This document shows, piece by piece, positions 1-8,330 of a DNA stretch of 34,891 nt (within the stretch, counting starts at the first letter, position 1; the number at the start of each line of letters is the position of its first letter). The notes beneath the pieces are model-generated. The model had not been told where the DNA came from and ran no database searches. It saw only the letters and a program-made list of their open reading frames with translations. The position numbers and the translations under genes are program-made. This DNA is from Planctomycetota bacterium (lineage in GTDB: Bacteria > Planctomycetota > Planctomycetia > Pirellulales > Pirellulaceae), in assembly GCA_003671195.1 (NCBI GenBank), contig QWPJ01000227.1:1-34891 (forward strand). The letters are read 5' to 3'.

Positions 1-3000
1 ATCGGCGAGAAATCCAGTGCAACCCCCAAGTCCAAGGGTCGGTTGCTCTTTAGCTCGCCGGTGCTGACTTCCAAGACACCGGGTCACCGCGTCGATGCCG
101 ATGTGGATGTCCAGGGGGTCAAGAAGCTCTACATGGTCGTTTCGGCGGGCGATGATGGATTCGCGTGCGATTGGGCCGATTGGGTCGAACCGGTGCTGAT
201 GACCAAGTCGGGTCAGATCTCCCTTCTGGAGAAGAATTGGGTCTCGGCAAGCAGCGAGTGGGGAGAGGTTCGCAAGAACGCCAATGCAGGTGGAGGAGAG
301 TTGAAGGTTCTCGATAAGGTAGTCCGGGGCATCGGTACGCATGCTAACAGCACGATCGTGTTCGATCTGCCCGAGGACGCCTTGAGGCTCAAGGTAGGTT
401 GTGCCTTGGATCAAGGGGGGGTGACACAGAATGGAGGCAGTTCGACCTCGGCCCAGTTTTACATCGCCGCCGAGGGAGTGCCGCCCGGAGTCGGGTCGAG
501 TCAGACACCGCTCGAGGAGCGAGCCCCCGAGAATGCAGTATCGGGACTGAAGGTTGCCGATGGGGTCCAAGCGACGCTGGCAGCCTCGGAGCCCATGCTC
601 AAGAGTTTGACCAATCTCGATATCGATCATCGCGGTCGTGTGTGGGTATGCGAGGTGGTCAATTATCGCCGCAACAATGGACAGCGGCCCGAGGGGGACC
701 GGATCTTGATCCTCGAGGATACCGACGAGGATGGGGTGATGGACAAGACCAAGGTCTTCTATCAGGGTCGAGACATCGACTCGGCATTAGGGATTTGCGT
801 GTTGGGCAACCGCGTCTTGGTCAGCGCAGCACCTTATGTGTTCGAATTCATCGATAACGACGGCGACGACGTTCCCGACAGCAAACGAGCGATCTTGACC
901 AACACCGGAGATCCCCAGCACGACCACTCGGTCCATTCGTTTGTATTTGGTCCTGACGGCAAGTTGTATTTCAACTTTGGAAACACCGGGCATCGCCTGT
1001 GCGATAGCGAAGGCAAACCGATTTTGGACCGTTGGAACCGGCCGATCGATGATTCAGGCAAGCCTTATCGACAGGGGATGGTCTTTCGCTGCAACGAGGA
1101 CTTGAGCGACATGGAGGTCCTTGGCCATAACTTCCGCAACAACTACGAGGCAGCGGTCGATTCGTTTGGGACCCTCTGGCAATCGGACAACGACGACGAT
1201 GGCAACCGAGCCACTCGCATCAATTATGTCATGGAGTTTGGGAATTACGGATATGTCGACGAGATCACGGGAGCCGGTTGGCAAAGCGAGCGCACGGGTT
1301 GGGAATCGGAGATTCCTCAGAGGCACTGGCATTTGAACGACCCGGGTGTCGTTCCGACGATGCTCATCACGGGCGCTGGTTCCCCCACAGGGATCACCGT
1401 CTACGAAGGGGATTTGCTCCCTGAGACCTTTCGCAATCAGGTGATCCATTGCGATGCGGGACCGAATGTCGTGAGGGCTTATGTCACGGCAGCCCAGGGG
1501 GCAGGCTACTCGGCAAAAATTGAAAATCTCGCTGTAGGCGAAATCGACAAGTGGTTTCGGCCAGCCGATGTGGCCACTGCGCCCGACGGATCGATGTTTG
1601 TAACCGACTGGTACGACCCAGGGGTCGGGGGCCACAACATGCAGGATCTCGAGCGTGGACGTTTGTTCCGGTTAGCTCCCGAGGGGAGCAAGTACACGGT
1701 TCCTAAGTACGATTTGAGCACGGCTTCCGGGGCAGTGGCAGCGTTGAAAAATCCATGCAACTCGGTTCGCTATATGGCCTATCAGGCTCTGCTGAAGATG
1801 GGCAAGAGTGCCCAAGCTGAGTTGCTTGCACTGTCCAAGGATCCGAATCCGAGGATGCGGGCCCGATCTCTTTGGTTGCTTGCACGGATCGACAGTGCGC
1901 AAGCTGCATTGGCGATAGCGGCCGGGGATAGCGATCCGAATGTTCGGACCGTTGGGATACGATTAGCGCGTCGGGCTCGGATGGCGACGAAGGACTATCT
2001 ACCTGGGTTCCTCAAGGATCCCTCGGTGGTGGTTTTGCGCGAGGCTGCATTGGCTCTGCGAGAGGATCGTTCCGAGCAGATGCCCGGGTACTGGGCAGAG
2101 CTAGCGAGTCGATTCGATGGGGAAGATCGATGGTACCTCGAGGCACTTGGGATCGCTGCGATGGACCGTTGGAGCGATTGCTTGACGGCTTATGCAAGTC
2201 TTCCCAAGGACCGGATCGTCCCCGATGCGGCGCGGTTGATCGCTTGGCGGGGTCGCGGGTCGGTTGCATCGTCGATGCTAGGACCATGGCTAGGAGCCGA
2301 AGGGGTCGGAGACCAAGAGCGCCAGGCATTGCTTCGCGCGACGGATTTCCTCAGCGGTGAGGACCGTCAGCGGGCGCTCAAGGGGCTGCTCGAGAACAAT
2401 GATTCCGCGTTGGTCATCGAGGGGTTGATGCGGCTCGATGGCATCGATGTCAATGAGGATCCTCGTTTGGCGGAACTTGTCCGAGAGCGGGTCAAGAAGC
2501 TCGGCAATGAACCATCGCAATTGAAATTGATCCAGAGGACGAAGATCCGCGGGATGGGAGAGCATCTGCTCGAACTAGCGACGGCTTGGGGGGCTTCGAC
2601 CCAGGCCTTGCAGGCAATGGATTTGGCGTTGGAGACCGGCGCGGCCGAGTCGCTTGGCAAGGAGCTCATGGTCCAAGACCCCAGCGAGCGAGCCGTGGCC
2701 TTGTCGAAGGTGCTTGCCTTGAGCAATCGCAAGGAAGCGATCGATCTTCAGAAGAAGCTCTTGGAGAGCGACACGGTCGCCAAGAGTGTACGAGTCGAAT
2801 CGGCCGTGGGATTAGGACGCAACAAGTCCCACCATGGATATCTGATGGATTTGGCCAAAGCGGACCGGTTGCCCGGCGAGAGCAAGTCCTTGTTGGGTCC
2901 GACGCTGCGGGCGTCGGACAACGCACAGATCCAGCAAGCGGCCGAGCAGTTTTTCCCCATGGTCAAGACATCCCAGAAGCCTCTTCCACCGCTTGAGGAA

Positions 3001-3432
3001 CTCGTTAAGAAGCGAGGCAATGCGGGCAATGGCAAGAGCGTTTATTTCGCTGCCGCGACATGTTCGCAGTGCCATATGGTAGGGAGTGAGGGTAAGAACG
3101 TCGGTCCCAGCTTAACCGAGATTGGCAATAAGCTCACGCGTGAGGCGATGTATGTGTCGATCTTGGCACCCAGTGCTGGGATCAGCCATAACTTTGAGGC
3201 TTATACGGCCCGTACCGACGATGGCGAGGTCATCACCGGTTTGTTGGTATCCAAGACAGCCCAGGGGGTAGTGATCAAGGACGCCAAGGGGATCGAGCGG
3301 ACGATCGCGGCTAGTGAATTGGCGGAGATACAAAAGCAGGAGAAATCGCTCATGCCAGAGAATCTTCAGGAGTTGATCAACGAGCAGGAGTTGGTCGATG
3401 TCGTGGAGTATTTGATGACCTTGCGCAAGTAG
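1..3432 (+). CDS. PVC-type heme-binding dehydrogenase-like protein with NPCBM and HEAT regions (5' partial)
   Basis: The reading frame is open from base 1, so the start and any signal peptide lie outside the window. Codons here are counted from base 1. Codons ~1-160 resemble an NPCBM (sugar-binding-like) domain, with the typical GIGTHANSTIVFDLP motif. Codons ~175-570 are the planctomycete membrane-bound-dehydrogenase beta-propeller (VWVCEVVNYR, then FVTDWYDPGVGGHN). Codons ~575-985 are alpha-helical HEAT-like repeats. Codons ~1005-1143 are a cytochrome c domain with heme site CSQCH at about codon 1021. This architecture is common in Planctomycetota, where it is predicted to be exported and to act in oxidation of sugars or similar substrates. 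The exact substrate is unknown. No terminator is obvious after the stop codon. Confidence 0.93.
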   Translation: MGEKSSATPKSKGRLLFSSPVLTSKTPGHRVDADVDVQGVKKLYMVVSAGDDGFACDWADWVEPVLMTKSGQISLLEKNWVSASSEWGEVRKNANAGGGELKVLDKVVRGIGTHANSTIVFDLPEDALRLKVGCALDQGGVTQNGGSSTSAQFYIAAEGVPPGVGSSQTPLEERAPENAVSGLKVADGVQATLAASEPMLKSLTNLDIDHRGRVWVCEVVNYRRNNGQRPEGDRILILEDTDEDGVMDKTKVFYQGRDIDSALGICVLGNRVLVSAAPYVFEFIDNDGDDVPDSKRAILTNTGDPQHDHSVHSFVFGPDGKLYFNFGNTGHRLCDSEGKPILDRWNRPIDDSGKPYRQGMVFRCNEDLSDMEVLGHNFRNNYEAAVDSFGTLWQSDNDDDGNRATRINYVMEFGNYGYVDEITGAGWQSERTGWESEIPQRHWHLNDPGVVPTMLITGAGSPTGITVYEGDLLPETFRNQVIHCDAGPNVVRAYVTAAQGAGYSAKIENLAVGEIDKWFRPADVATAPDGSMFVTDWYDPGVGGHNMQDLERGRLFRLAPEGSKYTVPKYDLSTASGAVAALKNPCNSVRYMAYQALLKMGKSAQAELLALSKDPNPRMRARSLWLLARIDSAQAALAIAAGDSDPNVRTVGIRLARRARMATKDYLPGFLKDPSVVVLREAALALREDRSEQMPGYWAELASRFDGEDRWYLEALGIAAMDRWSDCLTAYASLPKDRIVPDAARLIAWRGRGSVASSMLGPWLGAEGVGDQERQALLRATDFLSGEDRQRALKGLLENNDSALVIEGLMRLDGIDVNEDPRLAELVRERVKKLGNEPSQLKLIQRTKIRGMGEHLLELATAWGASTQALQAMDLALETGAAESLGKELMVQDPSERAVALSKVLALSNRKEAIDLQKKLLESDTVAKSVRVESAVGLGRNKSHHGYLMDLAKADRLPGESKSLLGPTLRASDNAQIQQAAEQFFPMVKTSQKPLPPLEELVKKRGNAGNGKSVYFAAATCSQCHMVGSEGKNVGPSLTEIGNKLTREAMYVSILAPSAGISHNFEAYTARTDDGEVITGLLVSKTAQGVVIKDAKGIERTIAASELAEIQKQEKSLMPENLQELINEQELVDVVEYLMTLRK

Positions 3433-3607
3433 CGATTACGAGCACGGCGAAAGCAATCGTTTAACCCGCAGCCTATGGCGAGGGAGTCGCTATTTTGCAC
3501 TCATGACGTGCTCTGCATCGCTTCAATCCGCAACCGCTTGGAATTGAGTTTGATAGACGATAAGTCGATCAGAGTCAAAAAGGTAATCGGTCACTGAAGT
3601 CCCATTT

Positions 3608-3628
3608 CGAGCACGAGCACGAGCACGA
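3608..3628. repeat. (CGAGCA)n microsatellite, copy 1
   Basis: Three and a half copies of the hexamer CGAGCA. The same hexamer recurs in the same orientation at 5251-5272, on the other side of the acylase gene. Confidence 0.8.
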
Positions 3629-3802
3629 AAAACAGCAACCATCGTCGGAGTTCACGAAATCGAAGCAGACGAACCGGTTCACCTGATCGAGATTGAGGTG
3701 ACGGGTGATGCCGACCAGTTACGGGTACCATCGAATACGAAGCACCTTGATCGATTACAATCCGGATAGTACAGACGCGGCGAAACGACTTAGTCCACCC
3801 TG

Positions 3803-3847
3803 CAATCTATCCCTGTCGTTTCGATTCGCTCCAGTTGGGATAGATTG
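3803..3847. promoter_or_regulatory. 11-bp perfect inverted repeat upstream of the acylase gene
   Basis: CAATCTATCCC at 3803-3813 is repeated exactly in inverse at 3837-3847, separated by 23 nt. It ends 21 nt before the chosen ATG at 3869. It could be a leader hairpin or an operator. The sequence does not say which. Confidence 0.45.
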
Positions 3848-3868
3848 TTATTCGTTAACGCTAGAAAA

Positions 3869-4978
3869 ATGCCACACCAAATACTCAAGTCACTCGTTGC
3901 TGCCGTCAGCATCGGTTCACTGCTTGTCAGCCAGCACGTACATTCATGCACCGGCATTACCCTCAAAGCCGGGGACGGAGCGGTCGTTTATGGCCGCACC
4001 ATGGAGTGGGGTTCGTTTGATCTGGATTCTCGCGTCGTCATCGTCCCGCGCGGCTTGAAGTTCACGGCACAGACCCCTGACAAGAAAGCCGGTAAGACGT
4101 GGAGTTCTATCTATGGCGTTGTGGGTCTGGATGCGGTCGGAAAAGACATCATAGCCGATGGCATCAACGAAAAGGGCCTCACGGTGGGTCAGTTCTATCA
4201 TCCGGGATCCGCCGAGTATCCGAAGTATGACCCCGCTCTAGCTGCCGAATCCATGTCGCCCCTGGACGTCGGTCTTTATCTCTTGTCCCAGTGCGCCACG
4301 GTTGACGAGGCGCGAGCCGCGATGACCACGGTTCGCGTGGTGCCCGTGGCGGAGCCAGCCATCGGCTTCGCTCCACCAATGCACTACCTCGTGACCGAGC
4401 CGAGCGGGAAAGCCATCGTCGTTGAATTCTTCCAAGGTGAAATGAGGATTTTTGACGCCCCGCTAGGAGTCATTACCAACTCTCCGGGCTATGATTGGCA
4501 CGAGACAAATTTGCGAAACTATGTGAACCTCTCGCCGGTTGCCATTCCCGACAAAAAGATCGGCGACCTGGACTTCAAACCGCTCGGCGGTGGTAGTGGG
4601 ATGATCGGCTTACCCGGCGACAACACCCCGCCATCGCGTTTCATCCGGGCCGTTGCCGCGACCCAGACTGCCCGCCCGACGGCCACCGGCGACGAGACGA
4701 TCTATGAGTTGTTCCGTATCCTCGACAACTTCAATATCCCACTCGGGGCGGCGGAAGGTTCCGGCGAGGCGAAGACAGCCGGGATGCGCAGTTCCACCAT
4801 CTGGACCACCGGCTACGACACGAAAAACCGGGTGCTGTACTACCACACCCAAAACAATCGCCGAGTGCGCATGGTCGACCTTAAGAAAATCGATTTTGCC
4901 AAGACAGGTGAGCTGGTGCGATTGCCACTGGATAAACAGAAGTCTCAGGACATTGAGGACGTCACGCCTCGGAAATAA
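3869..4978 (+). CDS. Choloylglycine hydrolase / penicillin V acylase family linear amide C-N hydrolase (Ntn)
   Basis: Secreted Ntn hydrolase, 369 aa from ATG 3869. A possible TTG eight codons upstream would spoil the signal peptide, so I prefer the ATG. Residues 1-~24 form a signal peptide (MPHQILKSLVAAVSIGSLLV...). It ends directly before the CTGITLKAG segment, whose cysteine becomes the N-terminal nucleophile after cleavage. Other family marks are GRTMEWG (catalytic Arg; Glu where bile salt hydrolases usually have Asp), TNSPGYDWHETNLRNY (oxyanion Asn region) and the late Arg in PPSRFIRA. The family cleaves amide bonds in N-acyl amino acids, penicillin V, bile salts or acyl-homoserine lactones. 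In this organism bile salts are unlikely, and an acyl-amide or quorum-signal substrate is inference. The gene stands alone between repeats. Confidence 0.92.
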   Translation: MPHQILKSLVAAVSIGSLLVSQHVHSCTGITLKAGDGAVVYGRTMEWGSFDLDSRVVIVPRGLKFTAQTPDKKAGKTWSSIYGVVGLDAVGKDIIADGINEKGLTVGQFYHPGSAEYPKYDPALAAESMSPLDVGLYLLSQCATVDEARAAMTTVRVVPVAEPAIGFAPPMHYLVTEPSGKAIVVEFFQGEMRIFDAPLGVITNSPGYDWHETNLRNYVNLSPVAIPDKKIGDLDFKPLGGGSGMIGLPGDNTPPSRFIRAVAATQTARPTATGDETIYELFRILDNFNIPLGAAEGSGEAKTAGMRSSTIWTTGYDTKNRVLYYHTQNNRRVRMVDLKKIDFAKTGELVRLPLDKQKSQDIEDVTPRK

Positions 4979-5100
4979 ATCGAGGCAACCTAGGGCGAAC
5001 AAAACCATTGCATCGAAGTGGCGGATCGACCGCTATAACTTTTAGAAGCTTTCCTTGCCGTCACTCGCTGAATGGCAAAGTGCATCGAATCGGATTTCGT

Positions 5101-5150
5101 CGTACTCGTACTCAGTGCAACGGTACTCAGTGCAACGGTACTCGTACTCG
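5101..5150. repeat. 15-bp tandem duplication framed by CGTACTCGTA-type hexamers
   Basis: The unit CTCAGTGCAACGGTA occurs at 5111-5125 and 5126-5140. It is flanked on both sides by GTACTC/CGTACTCG runs. Those runs are, with transitions, the reverse complement of the CGAGCA runs at 5251. Non-coding, in the gap after the acylase gene. Confidence 0.7.
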
Positions 5151-5205
5151 ATGGCTGTTTGAGCTGCGACGATGCCGATCGTTGATCGAAGAGGTTCGCG
5201 GGAAC

Positions 5206-5235
5206 TTGCGGACCAATAGGCCGGATAGCTATACT
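5206..5235 (+). promoter_or_regulatory. Possible sigma70-like promoter
   Basis: TTGCGG at 5206-5211 and TATACT at 5230-5235 are spaced by 18 bp, just before the small membrane protein gene. Planctomycete promoters are poorly defined and such matches arise by chance, so this is weak. Confidence 0.25.
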
Positions 5236-5245
5236 AGGTCTCTTC

Positions 5246-5773
5246 GTGTACGAGCACGAGCACGAGCACGAGAAGAAGCTCGAACAATATGGTGCACAGA
5301 AGTCGCCGACGGTGCTTTTTTTGATTTTTTTATTCGTGGTCCCCGGCGACATCGGTGACCACAGACGTACCTTGGCTAAAAACTTGAAATCATTCCGACT
5401 TGATACTGATTCGATCAAAGAAGCCATTGACAGTTGGCCCGTGATTCTTGTTGCGGTCGCTCTTTGCGGATTATTTGCAACTCTTGGCTGGTCTGATGCG
5501 ACTTGGCGAGTCACGCTGATCGCATTTGGTGCCATTTATTTTGGGTATGCATTTAGAGGCTCGCTTACGCAAAATCTGCGATCAAAGTACCCGAATGCAT
5601 CTTGCATGAGCCTGCTTTCGATCTGTTCTTTTGCAGTAACGTTTGGCTTATTGGTCCGAATGATTTTTCCTACGCTGCAGGGCGGATTTCTCGACTACGT
5701 ATGGCTCTCGATTTCCTTCACAACGCTACTAGCGTTCGTCGTAATCAATCGCCGGGACCCGGACGTACTGTAA
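5246..5773 (+). CDS. Small multi-pass membrane protein, unknown function
   Basis: No family recognised. From GTG 5246 the product is 175 aa. The first residues (MYEHEHEHEKK) come from the (CGAGCA)n microsatellite, so the true start may lie further in; no clear ribosome site settles this. Hydrophobic segments: ~23-34 (TVLFLIFLFVVPG), ~64-82 (WPVILVAVALCGLFATLGW), ~88-104, ~120-138 and ~150-168, giving four or five helices. The ending NRRDPDVL is charged. The open frame and ordered hydrophobic spacing argue that it is expressed, but there is no operon partner. It converges on the minus-strand gene that ends at 6011. Confidence 0.5.
   Translation: MYEHEHEHEKKLEQYGAQKSPTVLFLIFLFVVPGDIGDHRRTLAKNLKSFRLDTDSIKEAIDSWPVILVAVALCGLFATLGWSDATWRVTLIAFGAIYFGYAFRGSLTQNLRSKYPNASCMSLLSICSFAVTFGLLVRMIFPTLQGGFLDYVWLSISFTTLLAFVVINRRDPDVL
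5251..5272. repeat. (CGAGCA)n microsatellite, copy 2
   Basis: Same hexamer and orientation as at 3608-3628. Read in the frame of the membrane protein it encodes the Glu-His repeat EHEHEHE. Confidence 0.8.
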
Positions 5774-6010
5774 TAATTGCCAACGTAATCGGACAAGGTA
5801 CACCCCATCAACCAATGCCCGTGAAGGGCGTACCAAAGCGTTATCCGCCCCGGAGAATCGCAACATGACCAAGGCGAAAACTGACGCGATGATTCGTGAC
5901 GATTGGAGGTAACCGACTTTGCACTTCATTGCTTCCTTCTTGGCGTGGCCTGGGGGGCCGAGCTTTCCGACAAGTCGCGATGCTCACTCGGATGCCGATG
6001 GGTTAGGAAA

Positions 6011-7720
6011 TCAGCGAAGATTTTTCAGGATGATCAGCGCCCGATCGCTAGGGGCCGATTCGAGTTCGTCGAGGGCGGGTAGTTGTTCGGCGATGCTGCT
6101 TGCCAAATCCTGAGCGGGTTCCTCGCGCCAGTCCCGCAGGAACTTGAACATCCTAGCGACGTCGAACCTCTGGAGCGATGTGGATGGGTTTCGAGAGTCT
6201 AAAGACGACTCGCCGAGCATCCTTGAGGTAAAAGCGACGAGCATCTCCCCGGACCCGATGGTAAAGCGTCCCAATTTGCACGGGTCGTCAGGATTAGAGC
6301 CAAGTGGTCGGATCGCGCTGCCGACGTGCCGGATGCCTTGATCTCCGAGGATCACGCAGTGCATTAGACCGGCCGAACAGGCGACAGCCGAACCGCTTGC
6401 AGGATGAATCTCCAGAGCGGTCATATTCAATTGCCAAGTATCCTGGTTTCGGTTGCAATGCTGAACGTTGATGGCTTGGATCGCTGAGCGCAGGGAGTGC
6501 GAAAGACGTGCCGATTGCGTTTCGGGCCCTAGGGGATAGATTCTTTCGAAGGCTTGCAGGAGGGTCAGAGCCGAGGTTGCCACCATGCTACCGGTCGCGT
6601 GATTCGAGTTCGCCGCACCGACGGCGACTGAGAGTTTGCCTTGTTGATTGAGGTTCCAGTGATGGAAAGCTCCACCGATAAGGTGTTGTTGGTGGGACCA
6701 TCCCCCGAGGTCGAAGTCTTCGTGGAGGATTTGCCGATCGGCCATGAGGCTATTTTGGAAATCGGCGGCTGCATCGAGGTGTTTGGCGAGTTGTCTTGCC
6801 GTGGTGACTTCAGCGCCTAAGATCGACTGTTCGATTTCCCCCATCAGGCGACCTGCAGCGAGGTTTGCGACTTCGATTTCCGATGCACCGTAAGACCGAA
6901 CGCGATCGGACCAGAACCAGACGGTTCCATGGGGCATGCTTGTCGTACCGATCGGAACGACCAGAGCCGAGCGGTAGGGTTCAGGAGAATGCCATTCGCG
7001 AGCCGCTTGGATGTCGCTCAGCAGGACAGCGTTTCCGGTGAGTGCTTCGAGGTCAGCGAGGCTGCTGGGTAGATCTCGGGCTGGAGAGAGAAATCGGGAT
7101 TTGGGTAGCGCGTAGGAGGCTCTGAGTTTCAACGAAGTGGTATCTTCGTCTAGGAGGTACAAGGCAGCAGCGACGGCCCCGATGCTCCGAGCGGTGCTTT
7201 CAAGGACACTTTCGAGTCGAGCTGCAAGTTCCTTCGACGGGGCCGAGTGGTTCGAGAATGCGACGATCGTCGAGAGTTCTGCTTCGCGATCTCTAAGGGC
7301 TGTTTCGGTTTTGTCGATTCGTTGGACAAGTTTGCCGATTTGATCGAGCAAGGCCTCTGCGCGGTGCATAGAGACGGAGGGAAGCTGATCCCAATGGGCA
7401 TCGGGATCTTGTTGATCAGGGTCTGTTTGAGGCCCGGGCGTAATGAGGTTATCGACGAGTCGCGCAAAGAAGGGTTGTTGGCCGGTAGTTTTTGCGGGAT
7501 GGAGATCGACGCCCCAATTGGTGGCATTGGAAAAGGCCCGGAGGCATTCGTCGATCGAGTCTTGGGAGCCTCCATCGGGGATTCCAAGGCCATGATTGCC
7601 GAAGCCACCGGTATTGCCGAGGCCATCGGTATTGCCGAAGCCATCGGTATTGCCGAAGCCATCGGAGTGGTTTTTTTGTGGGATCGACAGTGGACGGAAC
7701 GAGGGGATACGGCGTTTCAC
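6011..7720 (-). CDS. GAF domain protein with degenerate PP2C/SpoIIE-like phosphatase domain
   Basis: 569 aa from GTG 7720. Residues 20-45 are a GFGNTD-type tandem repeat encoded by an 18-bp DNA repeat. A short coiled-coil stretch lies at ~120-150. A GAF-like domain spans ~165-300 (TARSIGAVAAALYLL...SALVVPIG...GTVWFWSD). A PP2C/SpoIIE (PPM) domain follows from ~325 to the end. The usual metal-binding Asp positions are changed: GGDFYDW reads GGAFHHW (349-355), and the GDVSGHG motif reads GAANSNHATG (368-377). At the end the common DD.TL pattern reads SDRALIIL. The fold appears kept but catalysis probably lost. By analogy with RsbU/SpoIIE partners it may be a binding or scaffold regulator (inference). 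It is divergently oriented to csrA. The gap to the convergent membrane gene (5774-6010) shows nothing clear. Confidence 0.8.
   Translation of the reverse strand: MKRRIPSFRPLSIPQKNHSDGFGNTDGFGNTDGLGNTGGFGNHGLGIPDGGSQDSIDECLRAFSNATNWGVDLHPAKTTGQQPFFARLVDNLITPGPQTDPDQQDPDAHWDQLPSVSMHRAEALLDQIGKLVQRIDKTETALRDREAELSTIVAFSNHSAPSKELAARLESVLESTARSIGAVAAALYLLDEDTTSLKLRASYALPKSRFLSPARDLPSSLADLEALTGNAVLLSDIQAAREWHSPEPYRSALVVPIGTTSMPHGTVWFWSDRVRSYGASEIEVANLAAGRLMGEIEQSILGAEVTTARQLAKHLDAAADFQNSLMADRQILHEDFDLGGWSHQQHLIGGAFHHWNLNQQGKLSVAVGAANSNHATGSMVATSALTLLQAFERIYPLGPETQSARLSHSLRSAIQAINVQHCNRNQDTWQLNMTALEIHPASGSAVACSAGLMHCVILGDQGIRHVGSAIRPLGSNPDDPCKLGRFTIGSGEMLVAFTSRMLGESSLDSRNPSTSLQRFDVARMFKFLRDWREEPAQDLASSIAEQLPALDELESAPSDRALIILKNLR
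7595..7666. repeat. 18-bp tandem repeat, 4 copies, coding
   Basis: Four copies of ATTGCCGAAGCCATCGGT with one or two substitutions each. Read on the minus strand they encode the GFGNTD-type repeat near the N-terminus of the GAF protein. The unit length is a multiple of three, so copy-number changes keep the frame. Confidence 0.9.
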
Positions 7721-7874
7721 GAGAAGGATTTCTAAAGCTGCGATGTCGAAGAGGTGAATCTTGTGGACGGATCGTCGAATCGAATGTTAAAGCTTGAGGA
7801 ATAGCCAATCCGTCGTACTTACACGGTCTTGTTCCCTACATCCGAATCATTTGGAACTGGGCCGAACAATCGGT

Positions 7875-7921
7875 AAAGAAGCTAGCGTTGCTAAAGAAGC
7901 TAGGACTGCCAAAGAAGCTAG
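7875..7921. promoter_or_regulatory. Three direct repeats AAAGAAGCTAG at 18-bp period upstream of csrA
   Basis: Exact 11-mers start at 7875, 7893 and 7911; the 7-nt spacers differ. Conserved 11-mers with variable spacers suggest binding sites of a regulator, although a decayed 18-bp minisatellite is equally possible. They lie about 160 nt upstream of the csrA start and about 155 nt upstream of the divergent gene's start. Confidence 0.5.
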
Positions 7922-8070
7922 ACGTTGTTTGCGCGGAAGTAAATCGTAAAGCGTCATTTTGGTCGAATCGAAGGCCGATACCTTGGATCGTTCCAGGTTA
8001 GGATTGTTCCTGATTGGAAAATTTTTCTTTTGCCCCGAGCCTGTTGCAGTGGATGCAACTCAGAATGAAA

Positions 8071-8075
8071 AGGAG
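8071..8075 (+). promoter_or_regulatory. Ribosome binding site AGGAG that fixes the csrA start
   Basis: AGGAG is followed by a 6-nt gap to ATG 8082, where CsrA homology begins. This selects 8082 over the in-frame starts upstream. Confidence 0.85.
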
Positions 8076-8081
8076 CCTCCA

Positions 8082-8306
8082 ATGCTTGTGCTCTCGAGAC
8101 ACCGAGACGAAAGCATCATGATCGGAGACGACATTGTAGTCACGATCGTGGACATTCGTGGGGATAAAGTGCGGCTTGGTATCGAAGCCCCCAACGACGT
8201 TCCTGTTCACCGACAAGAAGTTTACGAAGCGATCCAGCGAGAGAACCGCAAGGCGAACCAAGTTCAGCCTTCGGATCTTCGTGGCCTCAAGGACAACGGT
8301 TCGTAA
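8082..8306 (+). CDS. csrA: Carbon storage regulator CsrA/RsmA
   Basis: 74-aa RNA-binding regulator that acts as a dimer on GGA motifs in mRNA leaders, usually blocking translation. The sequence starts with [16 protein letters not shown] and contains RLGIEAP followed by VHRQEVY. Arg44 and the N-terminal MLVLSR strand, which form the RNA-binding face in known CsrA proteins, are both kept. The C-terminus is about 12 residues longer than E. coli CsrA and polar. The gene is preceded by a good AGGAG site and followed after 24 nt by the squalene-cyclase-like gene. No flagellar genes or fliW are in the window, so its targets here are unknown. Confidence 0.97.
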   Translation: MLVLSRHRDESIMIGDDIVVTIVDIRGDKVRLGIEAPNDVPVHRQEVYEAIQRENRKANQVQPSDLRGLKDNGS

Positions 8307-8330
8307 TTGTCGTTCCCCCACCGATCTTGA

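Larger units (their letters stand above)
3433..3868. other. Intergenic region with one microsatellite and one inverted repeat
   Basis: No convincing gene is seen in these 436 bases. A short open frame from 3705 lacks family features and runs into the next gene in another frame. The stretch holds a (CGAGCA)n repeat near 3608 and an 11-bp inverted repeat just before the next gene, both listed separately. Confidence 0.6.
7721..8081. other. Divergent intergenic region between the GAF protein gene and csrA
   Basis: 361 bases without a supported gene. They contain the three-copy 18-bp-period repeat at 7875-7921 and should hold both divergent promoters. I found no strong promoter match. The csrA reading frame is open back to 7959, but that part has no CsrA homology. 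Confidence 0.6.

Noticed and set aside
1054..1635. 193-codon minus-strand open frame
   Set aside because: Antisense to the dehydrogenase-like domain of the first gene, with no family signature.
3705..4058. 117-codon plus-strand open frame before the acylase
   Set aside because: Overlaps the acylase start in another frame, has no recognisable features and contains the inverted repeat.
5774..6010. Short frames between the converging membrane-protein and GAF-protein genes
   Set aside because: A 15-codon frame after ATG 5865 and similar fragments have no supporting site or family match.
7959..8081. N-terminal extension of CsrA
   Set aside because: CsrA homology begins exactly at ATG 8082 with a good AGGAG before it; the upstream codons do not resemble any CsrA.
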